DNA of 64,000 nt from contig QBZZ01000007.1 in the NCBI GenBank assembly GCA_003282145.1, forward strand, positions 1-64,000, read 5' to 3'. Source of the stretch: SAR116 cluster bacterium AG-337-N21 (GTDB taxonomy: Bacteria > Pseudomonadota > Alphaproteobacteria > Puniceispirillales > Marisalimonadaceae). Of the stretch, positions 52,956 through 63,121 are shown one piece after another (position 1 is the first letter of the stretch; the number at the start of each line of letters is the position of its first letter). Under the pieces are notes generated by a model. The model did no database searches. It saw only the letters and a list, made by a program, of their open reading frames with translations, and was not told the origin of the DNA. Made by a program: the position numbers and the translations under genes.

Positions 52956-53123
52956 TCACTTAATTTTAGCTTCTTTAAACAATACATGCTTGCGGACCTT
53001 AGGATCATATTTCATAAGTTCTAATTTTTCTGGCTTAGTTCTAGGATTTTTTTTAGTAACATAAAAAAAACCTGTATCCGCAGAACTCAATAATTTTATT
53101 TGTAAAGTAGCTGGTTTAGCCAT
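52956..53123 (-). CDS. rpmG: 50S ribosomal protein L33
   Basis: A 55-residue [43 protein letters not shown] and [15 protein letters not shown] follow the L33 pattern, of the Cys-free form typical of proteobacteria. GGAG precedes the ATG. It lies between rnr upstream and the convergent EipB-like gene, 7 bases from its stop. The rnr-rpmG neighbourhood is usual in alphaproteobacteria. Confidence 0.95.
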   Translation of the reverse strand: MAKPATLQIKLLSSADTGFFYVTKKNPRTKPEKLELMKYDPKVRKHVLFKEAKIK

Positions 53124-53189
53124 TAATAACTCCTATTTATGAGTGAACTTAGCTTTTTTTTTGATAAAGTCAAGGTGCAGAAATTTTTT

Positions 53190-55220
53190 TTAATTTGATT
53201 TCTTTTCTTTCTTTTGTTTCCCCATGTTATTACTTATCCATTTAACAGTAATGCTTCCGGTTAGAGGAACAACTTCTACAATCTTTACCTTTAATTGCAT
53301 TCCGACATTAAATTTATTACCACTACGTTCTCCAATTAATGTTTGTTTTATTTGGTCAAAATCGTACCAGTCATTGGGAAGCTCTCTTATAGGAAGTAAT
53401 GCGTCAGCAATACCATTGTCTATAGACACAAAAACACCAAATTTATGTATTGATATTATTGAGCAATCGACAATTTCATTTAATTTTTTTTGATATAATA
53501 ATGATATATATCTATCAACAGTTTTTCTTTCGGCAACGATAGATTTCCTTTCGGTGTTTGAAATATGATCACATATTGATTTAAGGTCATTATTTTCACC
53601 TTTTTGAATTAAAGTTTTATTAATTATTGAAATAATTTGTCTATGAACTAATAAATCAGCATACCTTCTTATAGGTGAAGTAAAATGAACATAGTTTTTT
53701 AGAGCTAAACCGAAATGTGATTTGTTTTTATTCTCATATTTTGCTTGAGATTGACTTCGCAAAATTGACTGATTAACAGACTCATATTCAGGAGAACCTT
53801 TGATTTCATCTAAAATTTTATTCATTAATGAAGGATGAGGTACTTTACCAATTAAGATTTTTGATAAAGGTTGTCCTACCAAATCTATCAATGATTTATA
53901 TTTTTCTTGGCTTGGAGGTTCGTGAGATCGGTAAATTGATTGATTTGTTGCCTTATTTATTTCTTCAGCAGCAGCCACGTTTGCCAATATCATTAATTCT
54001 TCAATGATTTTATTACTTGTTACTCCATAAATATTTTTGATATCTTGAGGCCAACCATCCTCATCAAATAAAATTTTCTTTTCAGGTAATTCTAGATTCA
54101 AAGCCCCTCTTTTTTCTCTGATATTTTCCAAAATTTTATAAACATCGTGAAGAGTTTCAATTACTTTTAAAATATTTGGTTCAATACTTAGATCTATAAA
54201 TTTATTATTGATAATATTTTCAACTTCATTATAGGTAAGGCGTTTTTTTGAGTTAATTATAGATCTGTAAAAAGAATGAGACTTTTTTAATCCATTCTTA
54301 TCAAGAATAATTTCAACTGTTAAGCATGCTCGATCAAGATTGGGCTTAAGAGAGCATAGGTTGTTTGATAACTCTTCAGGGAGCATTGGAATTACATAGT
54401 TGGGGAGATAGACTGAATTTCCTCTAAGTCTTGCTTCTTTGTCAATATAAGAATTTTCTCTAACAAAATGTGACACGTCAGCAATAGATACTAGAATACG
54501 CCATCCTTTTTTTTGACTTAATTGTTCCGCATAAACAGCATCATCAAAATCTTTTGCATCTTCTCCGTCTATTGTAACAAAGGAAATTTCTCTTAAGTTC
54601 ATTCGTGAATTTGTATCAATAATATCTAGTTTTTTAACTTCATGTTTTATATTAATATCAAAATTATTCCTTAAATCGTGTTCTTTTATAGCAAGATAAG
54701 AAAAAACTCTAGGATTTAAAGATGACCCAATAACTTCTAAAATTTCAGCATAAGTTTTTTGAACTCTAGTTTTAAACTTAAGCCGATTGTTGGTTTTAAT
54801 TTTATTTATTTTTAATTTTTTTAAAGCTTGTCTAGAAGCAATCTGAGCTTTAACTACATCACCTTTTTTAATTAAAAGGTCTTTAGGTATTATTGGTTCA
54901 ACAACTAATTTACTTTGAATTCCTCTTTCTAAAATTTGAAGAATAAATTTATTTTTAGAACTCAATTTTACTTTTGCAAAAAAATATTTTCTATCAATTT
55001 CAATTTTTTTTATTATTTTTATTAATTTATATTTTTTATTTTTTGATTCTAATTCTACTAATAGATGATCGTCAACGCTAAAACTTATGTTGTTTTTATT
55101 AAAAGGTATCTGTATTTTTTTTAATGGATGATTGTTTTCAGAAATTTTGCCAACTGCATAGCCATCATCATCCAATGTTATTACTTTTAAAGATAAAATT
55201 TCTTTGTTAGTTAATTCCAA
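53190..55220 (-). CDS. rnr: ribonuclease R
   Basis: A 676-residue RNase II/R family exonuclease. Cold-shock-like OB domains lie near the N-terminus (VITLDDDGYAVGKISENNHP). The RNB catalytic core has SFVTIDGEDAKDFDDAVYAE with the metal-binding Asp residues, RGNSVYLPNYVIPMLPEELS and HFTSPIRRYADLLVHRQII, and a C-terminal S1 domain (IISIHKFGVFVSIDNGIADA) follows. The usual N-terminal winged-helix domain of RNase R (about 70 residues) seems absent, which explains the short length. It degrades structured RNA. Confidence 0.93.
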   Translation of the reverse strand: MELTNKEILSLKVITLDDDGYAVGKISENNHPLKKIQIPFNKNNISFSVDDHLLVELESKNKKYKLIKIIKKIEIDRKYFFAKVKLSSKNKFILQILERGIQSKLVVEPIIPKDLLIKKGDVVKAQIASRQALKKLKINKIKTNNRLKFKTRVQKTYAEILEVIGSSLNPRVFSYLAIKEHDLRNNFDINIKHEVKKLDIIDTNSRMNLREISFVTIDGEDAKDFDDAVYAEQLSQKKGWRILVSIADVSHFVRENSYIDKEARLRGNSVYLPNYVIPMLPEELSNNLCSLKPNLDRACLTVEIILDKNGLKKSHSFYRSIINSKKRLTYNEVENIINNKFIDLSIEPNILKVIETLHDVYKILENIREKRGALNLELPEKKILFDEDGWPQDIKNIYGVTSNKIIEELMILANVAAAEEINKATNQSIYRSHEPPSQEKYKSLIDLVGQPLSKILIGKVPHPSLMNKILDEIKGSPEYESVNQSILRSQSQAKYENKNKSHFGLALKNYVHFTSPIRRYADLLVHRQIISIINKTLIQKGENNDLKSICDHISNTERKSIVAERKTVDRYISLLYQKKLNEIVDCSIISIHKFGVFVSIDNGIADALLPIRELPNDWYDFDQIKQTLIGERSGNKFNVGMQLKVKIVEVVPLTGSITVKWISNNMGKQKKEKKSN

Positions 55221-55272
55221 GCTATTAATATATCTTTATATTCATTATTAAAAAAATTACCAAAATTTAACA

Positions 55273-57786
55273 TTATTTTTTCTTAGTAAGCTTCTTTTTT
55301 GGTCTAGGAGGTTTTGCTGCTTTCGCAATTATTAATTCTATTGCTTGTTCAAGTTTAATTTCTTCGAGGGATACAGATTTTGGCAAAGTAGCTCTAATTT
55401 TATTATATTCAACATATGGTCCAAATCTTCCTGATTTTGCTAGTACTTTACCGTTACCGTCAGGATGGTCACCTAAAACTTTGCCTAGCTTGTCACTGTT
55501 TTCACCTATCAAAACCACAGCATGATTTAAACCAATATTTATTACAGTTTCATCAGCCGGTATACTTATAAAATTTATATCATATTTTAAATAGGGGCCA
55601 TATCTCCCAATTCCTGCAGAGATATCTTTACCTGTTTCTGGATGTTTACCTATTAGTCTTGGTAAAGAGAGGAATGCAAGAGCTTTTTTAAGATCAATTC
55701 CCTGGGCGTCTACCAATTTAGGAATACTAGTTCTTTTGGGTTTTTTCTCTTCACCTAATTGAAGATAAATACCATAGGGACCTTTTTTGATTATGGCGTT
55801 CAGACCACTTTCAGGGTCAACACCTAATACACCTTCATTTTCTGGCATAAACGTATTGTTGGCATCATTCTCCTCTTTGCTTTGATTACTTGCAATTTGT
55901 TTAGTGAATTTACATTCAGGATAATTTGAACATCCAATAAAAGCACCATATTTTCCAAGCTCTAAACCTAATTTTCCATTAGAGCAAGTAGGACATTTTT
56001 TGTTTGGTTGGCCGTTATTATTTAAATCTTCGTTAGGAAAAAATAAATCTGATAATTCGTTTTCAAGAGCCTCAAGAATTTTGTCTCTTTCTAGGTCCGA
56101 CATTTTATTTAAATGTGGCTTAAATCCATCCCAAAACTCTTCTAACAATTTTTTGTAATTTAATTTTCCATCTGACACTTTATCTAACTTTTTTTCTAAA
56201 TCAGCGGTAAAATCATATTCTATATACTGTCCAAAGAAATTATTTAAAAAGGCAGTTAGAATTCTTCCTCGTTCCTGAGGTAAATGTTTACCTTTTTCTT
56301 TTTCAACATAACTTCTATTTATAAGAACTTGTAAAATAGATGCGTATGTAGAGGGTCTTCCAATACCCAACTCTTCCATTTTTTTTATGAGGCTTGCATC
56401 TGTATATCTAGGAGGAGGTTGTGTGAAATGTTGTTCTCCATTGGCCTTTTGTAGATCAACTTTATCATTTTCTACTAATTTTGGTAATATTTTATCATCT
56501 TCTCTATCCCTATAAATAAAAAAACCTGGAAAAGATACTTGTGATCCATTTGCTCGAAAAATAATACTCATATCTTTATTTGAAATATCAGCTGAAGTTT
56601 CATCTAGCTCAGCTGATTGCATTTGACTTGAAATAGTTCTTTTCCAAATCAATTCATAAAGTTTTAATTGTTCTGTATCTAAGTATTGCGACATATCCTC
56701 TGGATCACGTGAAATTGATGTTGGCCTAATTGCTTCATGAGCCTCTTGGGCATTAGCCGCTTTAGATTTATATACTCTTGGTATTTGAGGAATATAATCT
56801 TTGCCATGACGGTTCATTATTTCTCCTCGTAATTCCTCAATAGCCTGAGAACTTAATTGGACACCATCTGTTCTCATATATGTTATTAAACCAGTCGTTT
56901 CACTTCCAATATTTATACCTTCATATAATTTTTGGGCTATTCTCATTGTTCTTGATGCACCAAAACCTAATTTGTTTGAAGCTTCTTGCTGAAGTGTCGA
57001 GGTAGTGAAAGGTGCTAAAGGATTCCGTTTAACTCGCTTACTAACAATTTTAGTTATATTAAATGAAGATTTTCTAATTTTATCTAGAGCTTTATTAGCT
57101 TCTACTTCATTTTTAATATCCATTTTGGCTAATTTTTTACTATCAAGTATAAATAGCCTTGCTAGGAAATCTTCATTATTATTGTTTAAAAAATTAGAAG
57201 ATATCGACCAATATTCTTCAATATTAAACTTTTCAATTTCAATTTCTCTTTCACAGATAAGTTTCAATGCAACGGATTGAACTCGGCCTGCAGATTTTGA
57301 GCCTGGAAGCTTTCTCCATAATATTGGAGAAATTGAAAAGCCAATTAAATGATCTAAAGCTCTCCTTGCCAAATATGCTTCAACCAACTCTGAATTAATT
57401 TTTCTTGGTTTTTTCATTGCGTCTAAAACAGCATTTTTTGTTATTTCATTAAAAACAACTCTCTCAATTGGTTTACCCAAAGTAGTTTTTTTTGAATCTA
57501 TGATTTCTTTTAAATGCCAACTAATAGCTTCTCCCTCTCTGTCAGGATCTGTCGCTAAAATCAGTCTATCAGCAGATTTTAACTCCCCAATAATTTCTTT
57601 AACAACTTTTTCTTTATCTTTATGCATTTCCCATGACATTTTAAAATTATCGTCAGGAAGAACTGCTCCATCCTTAGATGGTAAATCTCTTATGTGGCCG
57701 ACAGATGCAATTACCTTGTAGTCATTTCCAAGATATTTATTAATAGTTTGAGCTTTTGCTGGAGATTCAACTATTACTAACTTCAT
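55273..57786 (-). CDS. topA: DNA topoisomerase I
   Basis: An 837-residue type IA topoisomerase. Toprim domain: MKLVIVESPAKAQTINKYLG and DPDREGEAISWHLKEI. The active-site Tyr lies in TGLITYMRTDGVQLSSQAIE. There is one four-Cys zinc ribbon near residue 600 (CPTCSNGKLGLELGKYGAF, then IGCSNYPEC), followed by three Topo_C repeats with GRYGPYL and GRFGPYVEY motifs and a basic tail. It relaxes negative supercoils. The gene lies between plsY and rnr; dprA, often found beside it, is absent. Confidence 0.96.
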   Translation of the reverse strand: MKLVIVESPAKAQTINKYLGNDYKVIASVGHIRDLPSKDGAVLPDDNFKMSWEMHKDKEKVVKEIIGELKSADRLILATDPDREGEAISWHLKEIIDSKKTTLGKPIERVVFNEITKNAVLDAMKKPRKINSELVEAYLARRALDHLIGFSISPILWRKLPGSKSAGRVQSVALKLICEREIEIEKFNIEEYWSISSNFLNNNNEDFLARLFILDSKKLAKMDIKNEVEANKALDKIRKSSFNITKIVSKRVKRNPLAPFTTSTLQQEASNKLGFGASRTMRIAQKLYEGINIGSETTGLITYMRTDGVQLSSQAIEELRGEIMNRHGKDYIPQIPRVYKSKAANAQEAHEAIRPTSISRDPEDMSQYLDTEQLKLYELIWKRTISSQMQSAELDETSADISNKDMSIIFRANGSQVSFPGFFIYRDREDDKILPKLVENDKVDLQKANGEQHFTQPPPRYTDASLIKKMEELGIGRPSTYASILQVLINRSYVEKEKGKHLPQERGRILTAFLNNFFGQYIEYDFTADLEKKLDKVSDGKLNYKKLLEEFWDGFKPHLNKMSDLERDKILEALENELSDLFFPNEDLNNNGQPNKKCPTCSNGKLGLELGKYGAFIGCSNYPECKFTKQIASNQSKEENDANNTFMPENEGVLGVDPESGLNAIIKKGPYGIYLQLGEEKKPKRTSIPKLVDAQGIDLKKALAFLSLPRLIGKHPETGKDISAGIGRYGPYLKYDINFISIPADETVINIGLNHAVVLIGENSDKLGKVLGDHPDGNGKVLAKSGRFGPYVEYNKIRATLPKSVSLEEIKLEQAIELIIAKAAKPPRPKKKLTKKK

Positions 57787-57876
57787 TTGTTTTTAGCCTT
57801 AAACATATTAAAATTCTAAATTAGATTATTTAAGTGCAGATAACACTACTTTTACAAAATAACAATAATTATGTTT

Positions 57877-58506
57877 TTATATCTTAGTTTCTGATCCATT
57901 TAGTAATCTCTTTATATTTTTTCTATGTTGCAAGTAACAAATCAATGAAATCAAAACAGAAGCTATAAAAAATGATTTTTCAGAAGTGAAGAAAAACATT
58001 GAAATTGGAATAAATAAATATGAAATCAATGCTGACAAAGAGCTTATTCTAAATAATTTTGCAATTGCCGCCCATATCAAAAGCGCTATCACTCCAATAT
58101 ATATATTAAGAAAAATTATAGTGCCAAAGCCAGTTGCAACTCCTTTACCACCTTTAAAATTTAACCATACTGGGAAACAATGTCCAATTACAGCAGATAC
58201 AGCAACTAAAGACTGAAAAAAATTAATATTATTAGTGAAATCAAATTCTATAAAACTTGGGAAAATATTTACAACATAGATGGCAAGTCCGCCTTTTGTA
58301 CCATCTAGAATCAGTGTCAAAAGTGCTATTTTTTTATTTCCAGTTCTTAATACATTTGTGGCACCAATATTTCCGCTTCCAATGTTTCTTATATCACCCA
58401 AGCCAGATATTTTAGTAAGTAATAAACCAAATGGTATTGATCCCATAAAATATCCAAAGAGGAAAAAAATAGTTAAAAAAATTAAATAACTATGATCAAA
58501 AGTCAT
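57877..58506 (-). CDS. plsY: glycerol-3-phosphate acyltransferase PlsY
   Basis: A 209-residue membrane enzyme with five or six helices. The three PlsY motifs are clear: GSIPFGLLLTK (about 22-32), GDIRNIGSGNIGATNVLRTG and FKGGKGVATGFG. It transfers acyl groups from acyl phosphate to glycerol 3-phosphate, the first step of phospholipid synthesis. It overlaps the dihydroorotase-like gene upstream by 4 bases. Normal length. Confidence 0.95.
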   Translation of the reverse strand: MTFDHSYLIFLTIFFLFGYFMGSIPFGLLLTKISGLGDIRNIGSGNIGATNVLRTGNKKIALLTLILDGTKGGLAIYVVNIFPSFIEFDFTNNINFFQSLVAVSAVIGHCFPVWLNFKGGKGVATGFGTIIFLNIYIGVIALLIWAAIAKLFRISSLSALISYLFIPISMFFFTSEKSFFIASVLISLICYLQHRKNIKRLLNGSETKI

Positions 58507-59828
58507 TTTATTATTTTATCTTTAAGTATTTGGTTTATGTGTGCTACTTGACCATTTATAAAGGTACCTAGAATTTTTCCTTTTATTTTTCTACGATCAA
58601 AAGGTGTGGGGCTGGTTTTTAAATTATTTTGATTTATAATATTAGGAATATTTTCATCAAAAATTATAAAATCAGCAAGTTCGTCTTTTTCTAAACTTGG
58701 CCTTTTCATATTAAGTACGTTTGCTGGATTAATTGTTAATAAAGAAATTGCCTTATTTAAGTCTATAATTTTTTTATGTACTAATTCTAGTGTCATCAAA
58801 AATAAAGTTTCTATTCCAGATGCTCCAACGGAGGCAGCTGAAAAAGGTTGTGCTTTTGTGTCGTTTGATCGGGCTCTATGATCGGAAGCGATAGCATCAA
58901 TTGTTCCATCTTGAATGCCTTCAATCACAGCTAATCTGTCATCTTCATTTCTTAATGGAGGGGACAATTTAAACGCTGTATTATAACTTAATAAGGAAGT
59001 TTCATTTAAAGCAAAATAAGGTGGGGCAGTGTCACAAGTAACTTTTAAACCTATTTTCTTTGCTTCTCTGATTACATTGATTGAATCGCGTGTTGATACA
59101 TGCGCAACATGATAACTAGCCCCTGTTAATTTAGCTAATCTTATATCTCTTTCAACTATAATAACTTCTGCACAAGAAGGTATACCAATCAATCCTAGAC
59201 GAGTGGAAATTTCGCCTTCATTCATTTCACCGTTAATTAATGTAGTTGATGCTTTGTTTAAGCCAGATAAATCCTCATCTTCTGCGTGTTGAATAATTGG
59301 TCGATTAATCATCGCTGCATAACTCATTAAACGTCTCATAACTAAACTATTTTTTATACTTTTATTTCCATTTGTAAAACCAATGGCCCCCATTTCTGAC
59401 ATAAGACCTATTTCACTCATTTCTAAACCGTGATCGTCTTTAGTGGCAGCTCCATAGATATTAACTTTTGTAAGGTTAGGGTTTTCAGACTGTCTTTTAA
59501 TATGATCTATTATTGACGGGTTATTTAATTTAGGAGTTTGATTTGGAAGAATTACCATCGAAGTAATGCCATTTTCACAAGCAATTTTTTGAATAGCAGT
59601 CAAATTTTCAGTTTTTCCAATATTAACTCGCATATCTATTAGTCCAGGCGACATAGTCAAACCATTACAATCATAGATATTAATTTGTCTATCTTGTTGT
59701 GAAACTTCAGTTTTAAAATCCTTACAAATTGTAAAAATTTTGTCATTACAAATGACAACATCTGAGACATCATTAAAATATGTCTTTGGATTTAAAACTT
59801 TGATTGATTTTAAAACAGTAAGGGTCAT
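58503..59828 (-). CDS. pyrC: dihydroorotase-like protein (PyrC/PyrX type) lacking the HxH metal motif
   Basis: A 441-residue class I dihydroorotase homologue directly coupled to pyrB. The first metal motif, normally (G)xxDxHxH, reads [10 protein letters not shown], so both His are lost. Later sites are kept: [20 protein letters not shown] and [11 protein letters not shown]. Such DMRV-type proteins are common beside pyrB in alphaproteobacteria; by analogy with the PyrC' of Pseudomonas, they may serve as a non-catalytic partner for aspartate carbamoyltransferase. Weak or altered activity cannot be excluded. A true PyrC should exist elsewhere. It overlaps pyrB by 4 bases and plsY by 4. Confidence 0.85.
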   Translation of the reverse strand: MTLTVLKSIKVLNPKTYFNDVSDVVICNDKIFTICKDFKTEVSQQDRQINIYDCNGLTMSPGLIDMRVNIGKTENLTAIQKIACENGITSMVILPNQTPKLNNPSIIDHIKRQSENPNLTKVNIYGAATKDDHGLEMSEIGLMSEMGAIGFTNGNKSIKNSLVMRRLMSYAAMINRPIIQHAEDEDLSGLNKASTTLINGEMNEGEISTRLGLIGIPSCAEVIIVERDIRLAKLTGASYHVAHVSTRDSINVIREAKKIGLKVTCDTAPPYFALNETSLLSYNTAFKLSPPLRNEDDRLAVIEGIQDGTIDAIASDHRARSNDTKAQPFSAASVGASGIETLFLMTLELVHKKIIDLNKAISLLTINPANVLNMKRPSLEKDELADFIIFDENIPNIINQNNLKTSPTPFDRRKIKGKILGTFINGQVAHINQILKDKIIK

Positions 59829-60814
59829 TTTGAATTTTTCATCATTTTATTTTTTGTATGATTTAAAGCTTCAATTATAGACATTCTTACTGCAACGCCC
59901 ATTTCAACTTGAGTCTTTATTAAACTTCTATTTGTATCATCAGCAAGTGCAGATGCAATTTCTACTCCTCTATTCATAGGACCTGGGTGCATAATAACAG
60001 CATTCGGGTTGGCTAGAGCAAGCTTTGCTTCATCAAGGCCAAAAAACTTAAAATATTCTCTCTCAGAGGGATTCTCAGTTCCTGTCATTCTTTCATTTTG
60101 TAAGCGTAAAAGCATGACAACATCAACATCTCTGATACCCATTTTCATGTTACTAAAACACTTCACACCTAAATTTTCTAAATTTGAAGGCATTAATGTG
60201 GAAGGAGCAACACATCTCACTTCTGCTCCCATTGTTGTCAATAAATGTATATTTGATCTTGCTACTCTACTATTAGCTATATCTCCACATATACTAATTT
60301 TTAATCCCTCTAGATAACCTAATCTTCTTTTTATGGTTAAAGCGTCTAACAGGGCTTGTGTAGGATGTTCGTGTCTACCATCACCTGCATTTATAATGCT
60401 ACAATTTAAATAATCTGCAAATAATAGTGGGGCACCACTATGAGGATGTCTTACGATTAATAAATCTGGCTTCATAGCATTTAATGTGCTTGCAGTATCC
60501 AGCAAACTTTCTCCCTTTTTAATAGATGAATTTGTAAGTGATATATTAATAACTTCTGCACCAAGTCTTCTTGCAGCAAGTTCAAATGATACTCTTGTAC
60601 GAGTTGAGTTTTCAAAAAACACATTAAGTACCACGTAACCTTGAAGTACTTTTGTATTAGTATGTCTATCTAAATTTGCAAAATAATCAGCTCTTTCAAT
60701 CAATTTCTGGATTTCAGACTTTCCCATTCCTTCAATGGCTAATAGATGATTGGATGATAATTTTACAGGGGAAGAGAAGAAGCCTTTGTTCTTATTTTTT
60801 TTTAATTCATTCAT
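59825..60814 (-). CDS. pyrB: aspartate carbamoyltransferase catalytic subunit
   Basis: A 329-residue enzyme joining aspartate and carbamoyl phosphate in pyrimidine synthesis. [20 protein letters not shown] binds carbamoyl phosphate, [20 protein letters not shown] is the second signature, and [11 protein letters not shown] lies near the C-terminus. No regulatory subunit PyrI is present. The gene is coupled to the HxH-less dihydroorotase-like gene. It starts 13 bases after ruvX. Normal length. Confidence 0.96.
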   Translation of the reverse strand: MNELKKNKNKGFFSSPVKLSSNHLLAIEGMGKSEIQKLIERADYFANLDRHTNTKVLQGYVVLNVFFENSTRTRVSFELAARRLGAEVINISLTNSSIKKGESLLDTASTLNAMKPDLLIVRHPHSGAPLLFADYLNCSIINAGDGRHEHPTQALLDALTIKRRLGYLEGLKISICGDIANSRVARSNIHLLTTMGAEVRCVAPSTLMPSNLENLGVKCFSNMKMGIRDVDVVMLLRLQNERMTGTENPSEREYFKFFGLDEAKLALANPNAVIMHPGPMNRGVEIASALADDTNRSLIKTQVEMGVAVRMSIIEALNHTKNKMMKNSK

Positions 60815-60827
60815 TAAAAATATTTTA

Positions 60828-61295
60828 CTACATCTTTTTTTGTAATCCGTCTAGTGCAGTTTGTAATATCCAACATGCAGCAAGTTGATCTGTTCTAGCA
60901 CTTCTTTTCTTCCTAGTTATATCTTCCCTAATCATTGGTCTTTCTGTAGCCATAGTAGACATTCTTTCGTCTTGAAAAAAAATTGGTAAATCCTTAACTC
61001 TCAAAATACTATTTGTGAAATCACGAACAGAATCACATCTTGGCCCTATACTTCCATCCATATTTAATGGCCAACCCATAATTAAACCTGCAATCTCGTA
61101 ATGATTAAATATTGACAATAGCTCATTTATGTCAGATGCAAGCTTTTTTCGCTTTATTGTTTTAATTGGTGAAGCAACAGTTAGATCAGTGTTACTAACT
61201 GCAATTCCAAGTGTTTTTGTTCCTGGATCAATTCCTATTAGTCTTTTTTCTGGCAAAATATTTAACAAAAATTCATCAAGCTTGAAGATCGGCAT
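60828..61295 (-). CDS. ruvX: Holliday junction resolvase-like protein RuvX (YqgF)
   Basis: A 155-residue RNase H-fold nuclease. [20 protein letters not shown] holds the first catalytic Asp. [33 protein letters not shown] (with the second acidic residue) and [18 protein letters not shown] complete the family pattern. It is thought to act in 16S rRNA 5' processing and possibly in recombination. It is divergent from gatC, with a 60-base gap. Confidence 0.92.
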   Translation of the reverse strand: MPIFKLDEFLLNILPEKRLIGIDPGTKTLGIAVSNTDLTVASPIKTIKRKKLASDINELLSIFNHYEIAGLIMGWPLNMDGSIGPRCDSVRDFTNSILRVKDLPIFFQDERMSTMATERPMIREDITRKKRSARTDQLAACWILQTALDGLQKKM

Positions 61296-61355
61296 AATTG
61301 ATGCTAACAGATTTCCTTATTAATTAAAAATTATCAGTGAAATGAAAGATCAAAA

Positions 61356-61658
61356 ATGTCCAATAAAGAATCAATCGTTGATATTCCTACTGTAAACAAA
61401 ATAGCTAGATTATCTCGTTTAAATATTCCAGAAGCTAGTAAACAAAATCTTACTAATGATTTAAATAATATACTTGGTTTCGTAGCACAATTAGAAGAAG
61501 TTAATACTTCAGATGTAAAACCTTTAGCTTCAGTAACAGGACATAAGTTACCTTTAAGAAGCGATAAAGTAACGGATGGAAACATTGAAGATTTAGTTTT
61601 AAAAAATGCTCCTGAAAGTTCTAGTGGATTTTTTGTTGTTCCAAAGGTTATTGAATAA
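61356..61658 (+). CDS. gatC: Asp/Glu-tRNA amidotransferase subunit C
   Basis: A 100-residue protein wrapping the GatA-GatB interface. [40 protein letters not shown] and [11 protein letters not shown] are typical GatC. Its stop overlaps the gatA start (TAATG). Normal length. Confidence 0.95.
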   Translation: MSNKESIVDIPTVNKIARLSRLNIPEASKQNLTNDLNNILGFVAQLEEVNTSDVKPLASVTGHKLPLRSDKVTDGNIEDLVLKNAPESSSGFFVVPKVIE

Positions 61659-63121
61659 TGTCTGATTTACTCAAATTTGATTTATTAAGTGCGTCTATTG
61701 CTCTTAAAAATAAAGAATTTTCTTCATTAGAATTAACTAATGCTTACTTTGAAGCAATTGAACAAACATCAGCATTAGGAGCTTATTTAGAAATCGTAAA
61801 AGATCATTCTATAAATATGGCAAAAGCATCAGACAAAAATTTTAAAAATGGAACTGCAAGACCATTAGAGGGTCTTCCGATTGGTGTGAAAGATATGTTT
61901 TGTACTAAAAATATTAAAACTACTGCATCTTCAAAAATACTTGAAAACTTTTGTCCTACTTATGAAAGTACTGTTACTCAAAATCTTTGGGATGATGGAG
62001 CAGTTATGCTAGGTAAATTATCTTGCGATGAATTTGCAATGGGATCTAGTAACGAAACAGCTGCTAAAGGAAATGTTGTTAACCCATGGCTAAAAAATAG
62101 TAAAATGTCGCCAGGGGGATCATCAGGCGGATCAGCTTCAGCAGTAGCTGCAAGGTCGGCACTTGCTGCTACTGGCACAGATACGGGTGGATCAATCCGG
62201 CAACCAGCGGCATTTTGTGGTATCACTGGCTTGAAACCAACTTATGGTCGATGCTCAAGATGGGGAATAGTTGCTTTTTCTTCTTCTTTAGATCAAGCAG
62301 GACCACTGACAAGGACAGTAAGTGATGCTGCTCTTATGCTTAATTCTATGGCTGGTCATGACAAAAAAGATTCAACTTCGGCTAATTTAGAAATGCCTGA
62401 TTTAATGAATTACTTAGATAGAGGAATAAGAGGAAAAAAAATAGGTATACCTAAAGAATATACTCAAGATGGTATTTCAGATGATATTGTCACATTCTAC
62501 GAAAAATCAATCAATTGGTTAAAAGAATCTGGTGCAGAGATTTTACCAGTTTCGTTACCGCATACAAAGTATGCTTTACCTGTTTATTATATAATAGCTC
62601 CTGCTGAAGCCTCAAGTAATCTCGCTAGATATGATGGTGTAAGGTATGGAAAAAGAAATGAAGCTGCAAGCCTAGATGAGATGTACGAAGTTACACGCGG
62701 AAATGGTTTTGGTGAAGAAGTCAAAAGAAGAATAATGATTGGAACATACGTTCTATCCTCTGGATACTATGATGCATATTATCTTAAAGCTCAAAAAGTT
62801 AGGAGGTTAATAAAAGAAGATTTCGACAATGTTTTTGAAGAGGTTGATTATATTTTAACTCCGTCAACACCAACAACTTCTTTTGAATTAGGTAAAAAAC
62901 AAGACCCTTTAACTATGTACTTAAATGATATTTTTACTGTACCAGCCAGCTTAGCTGGTTTGCCTGGTATATCCTTACCGGTAGGTTTAGATAAATCAGG
63001 TTTACCTATTGGCATACAATTAATTGCAAACTCTTTTGATGAACCGGGTTTAATAAGAACAGCTAGAGTTTTAGAAAGAAATGCTGAATTTAATTTTATA
63101 GCCGATGGAGCTGCAAAATGA
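61658..63121 (+). CDS. gatA: Asp/Glu-tRNA amidotransferase subunit A
   Basis: A 487-residue amidase. It releases ammonia from glutamine for GatB. The Ser-cisSer-Lys triad lies in [10 protein letters not shown] (Lys), [16 protein letters not shown] (cis-Ser) and [16 protein letters not shown] (nucleophile). Length is normal. It overlaps gatC and gatB by one and four bases, respectively, so the three are translated together. A GatCAB system implies that Gln-tRNA or Asn-tRNA is made by transamidation. Confidence 0.97.
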   Translation: MSDLLKFDLLSASIALKNKEFSSLELTNAYFEAIEQTSALGAYLEIVKDHSINMAKASDKNFKNGTARPLEGLPIGVKDMFCTKNIKTTASSKILENFCPTYESTVTQNLWDDGAVMLGKLSCDEFAMGSSNETAAKGNVVNPWLKNSKMSPGGSSGGSASAVAARSALAATGTDTGGSIRQPAAFCGITGLKPTYGRCSRWGIVAFSSSLDQAGPLTRTVSDAALMLNSMAGHDKKDSTSANLEMPDLMNYLDRGIRGKKIGIPKEYTQDGISDDIVTFYEKSINWLKESGAEILPVSLPHTKYALPVYYIIAPAEASSNLARYDGVRYGKRNEAASLDEMYEVTRGNGFGEEVKRRIMIGTYVLSSGYYDAYYLKAQKVRRLIKEDFDNVFEEVDYILTPSTPTTSFELGKKQDPLTMYLNDIFTVPASLAGLPGISLPVGLDKSGLPIGIQLIANSFDEPGLIRTARVLERNAEFNFIADGAAK

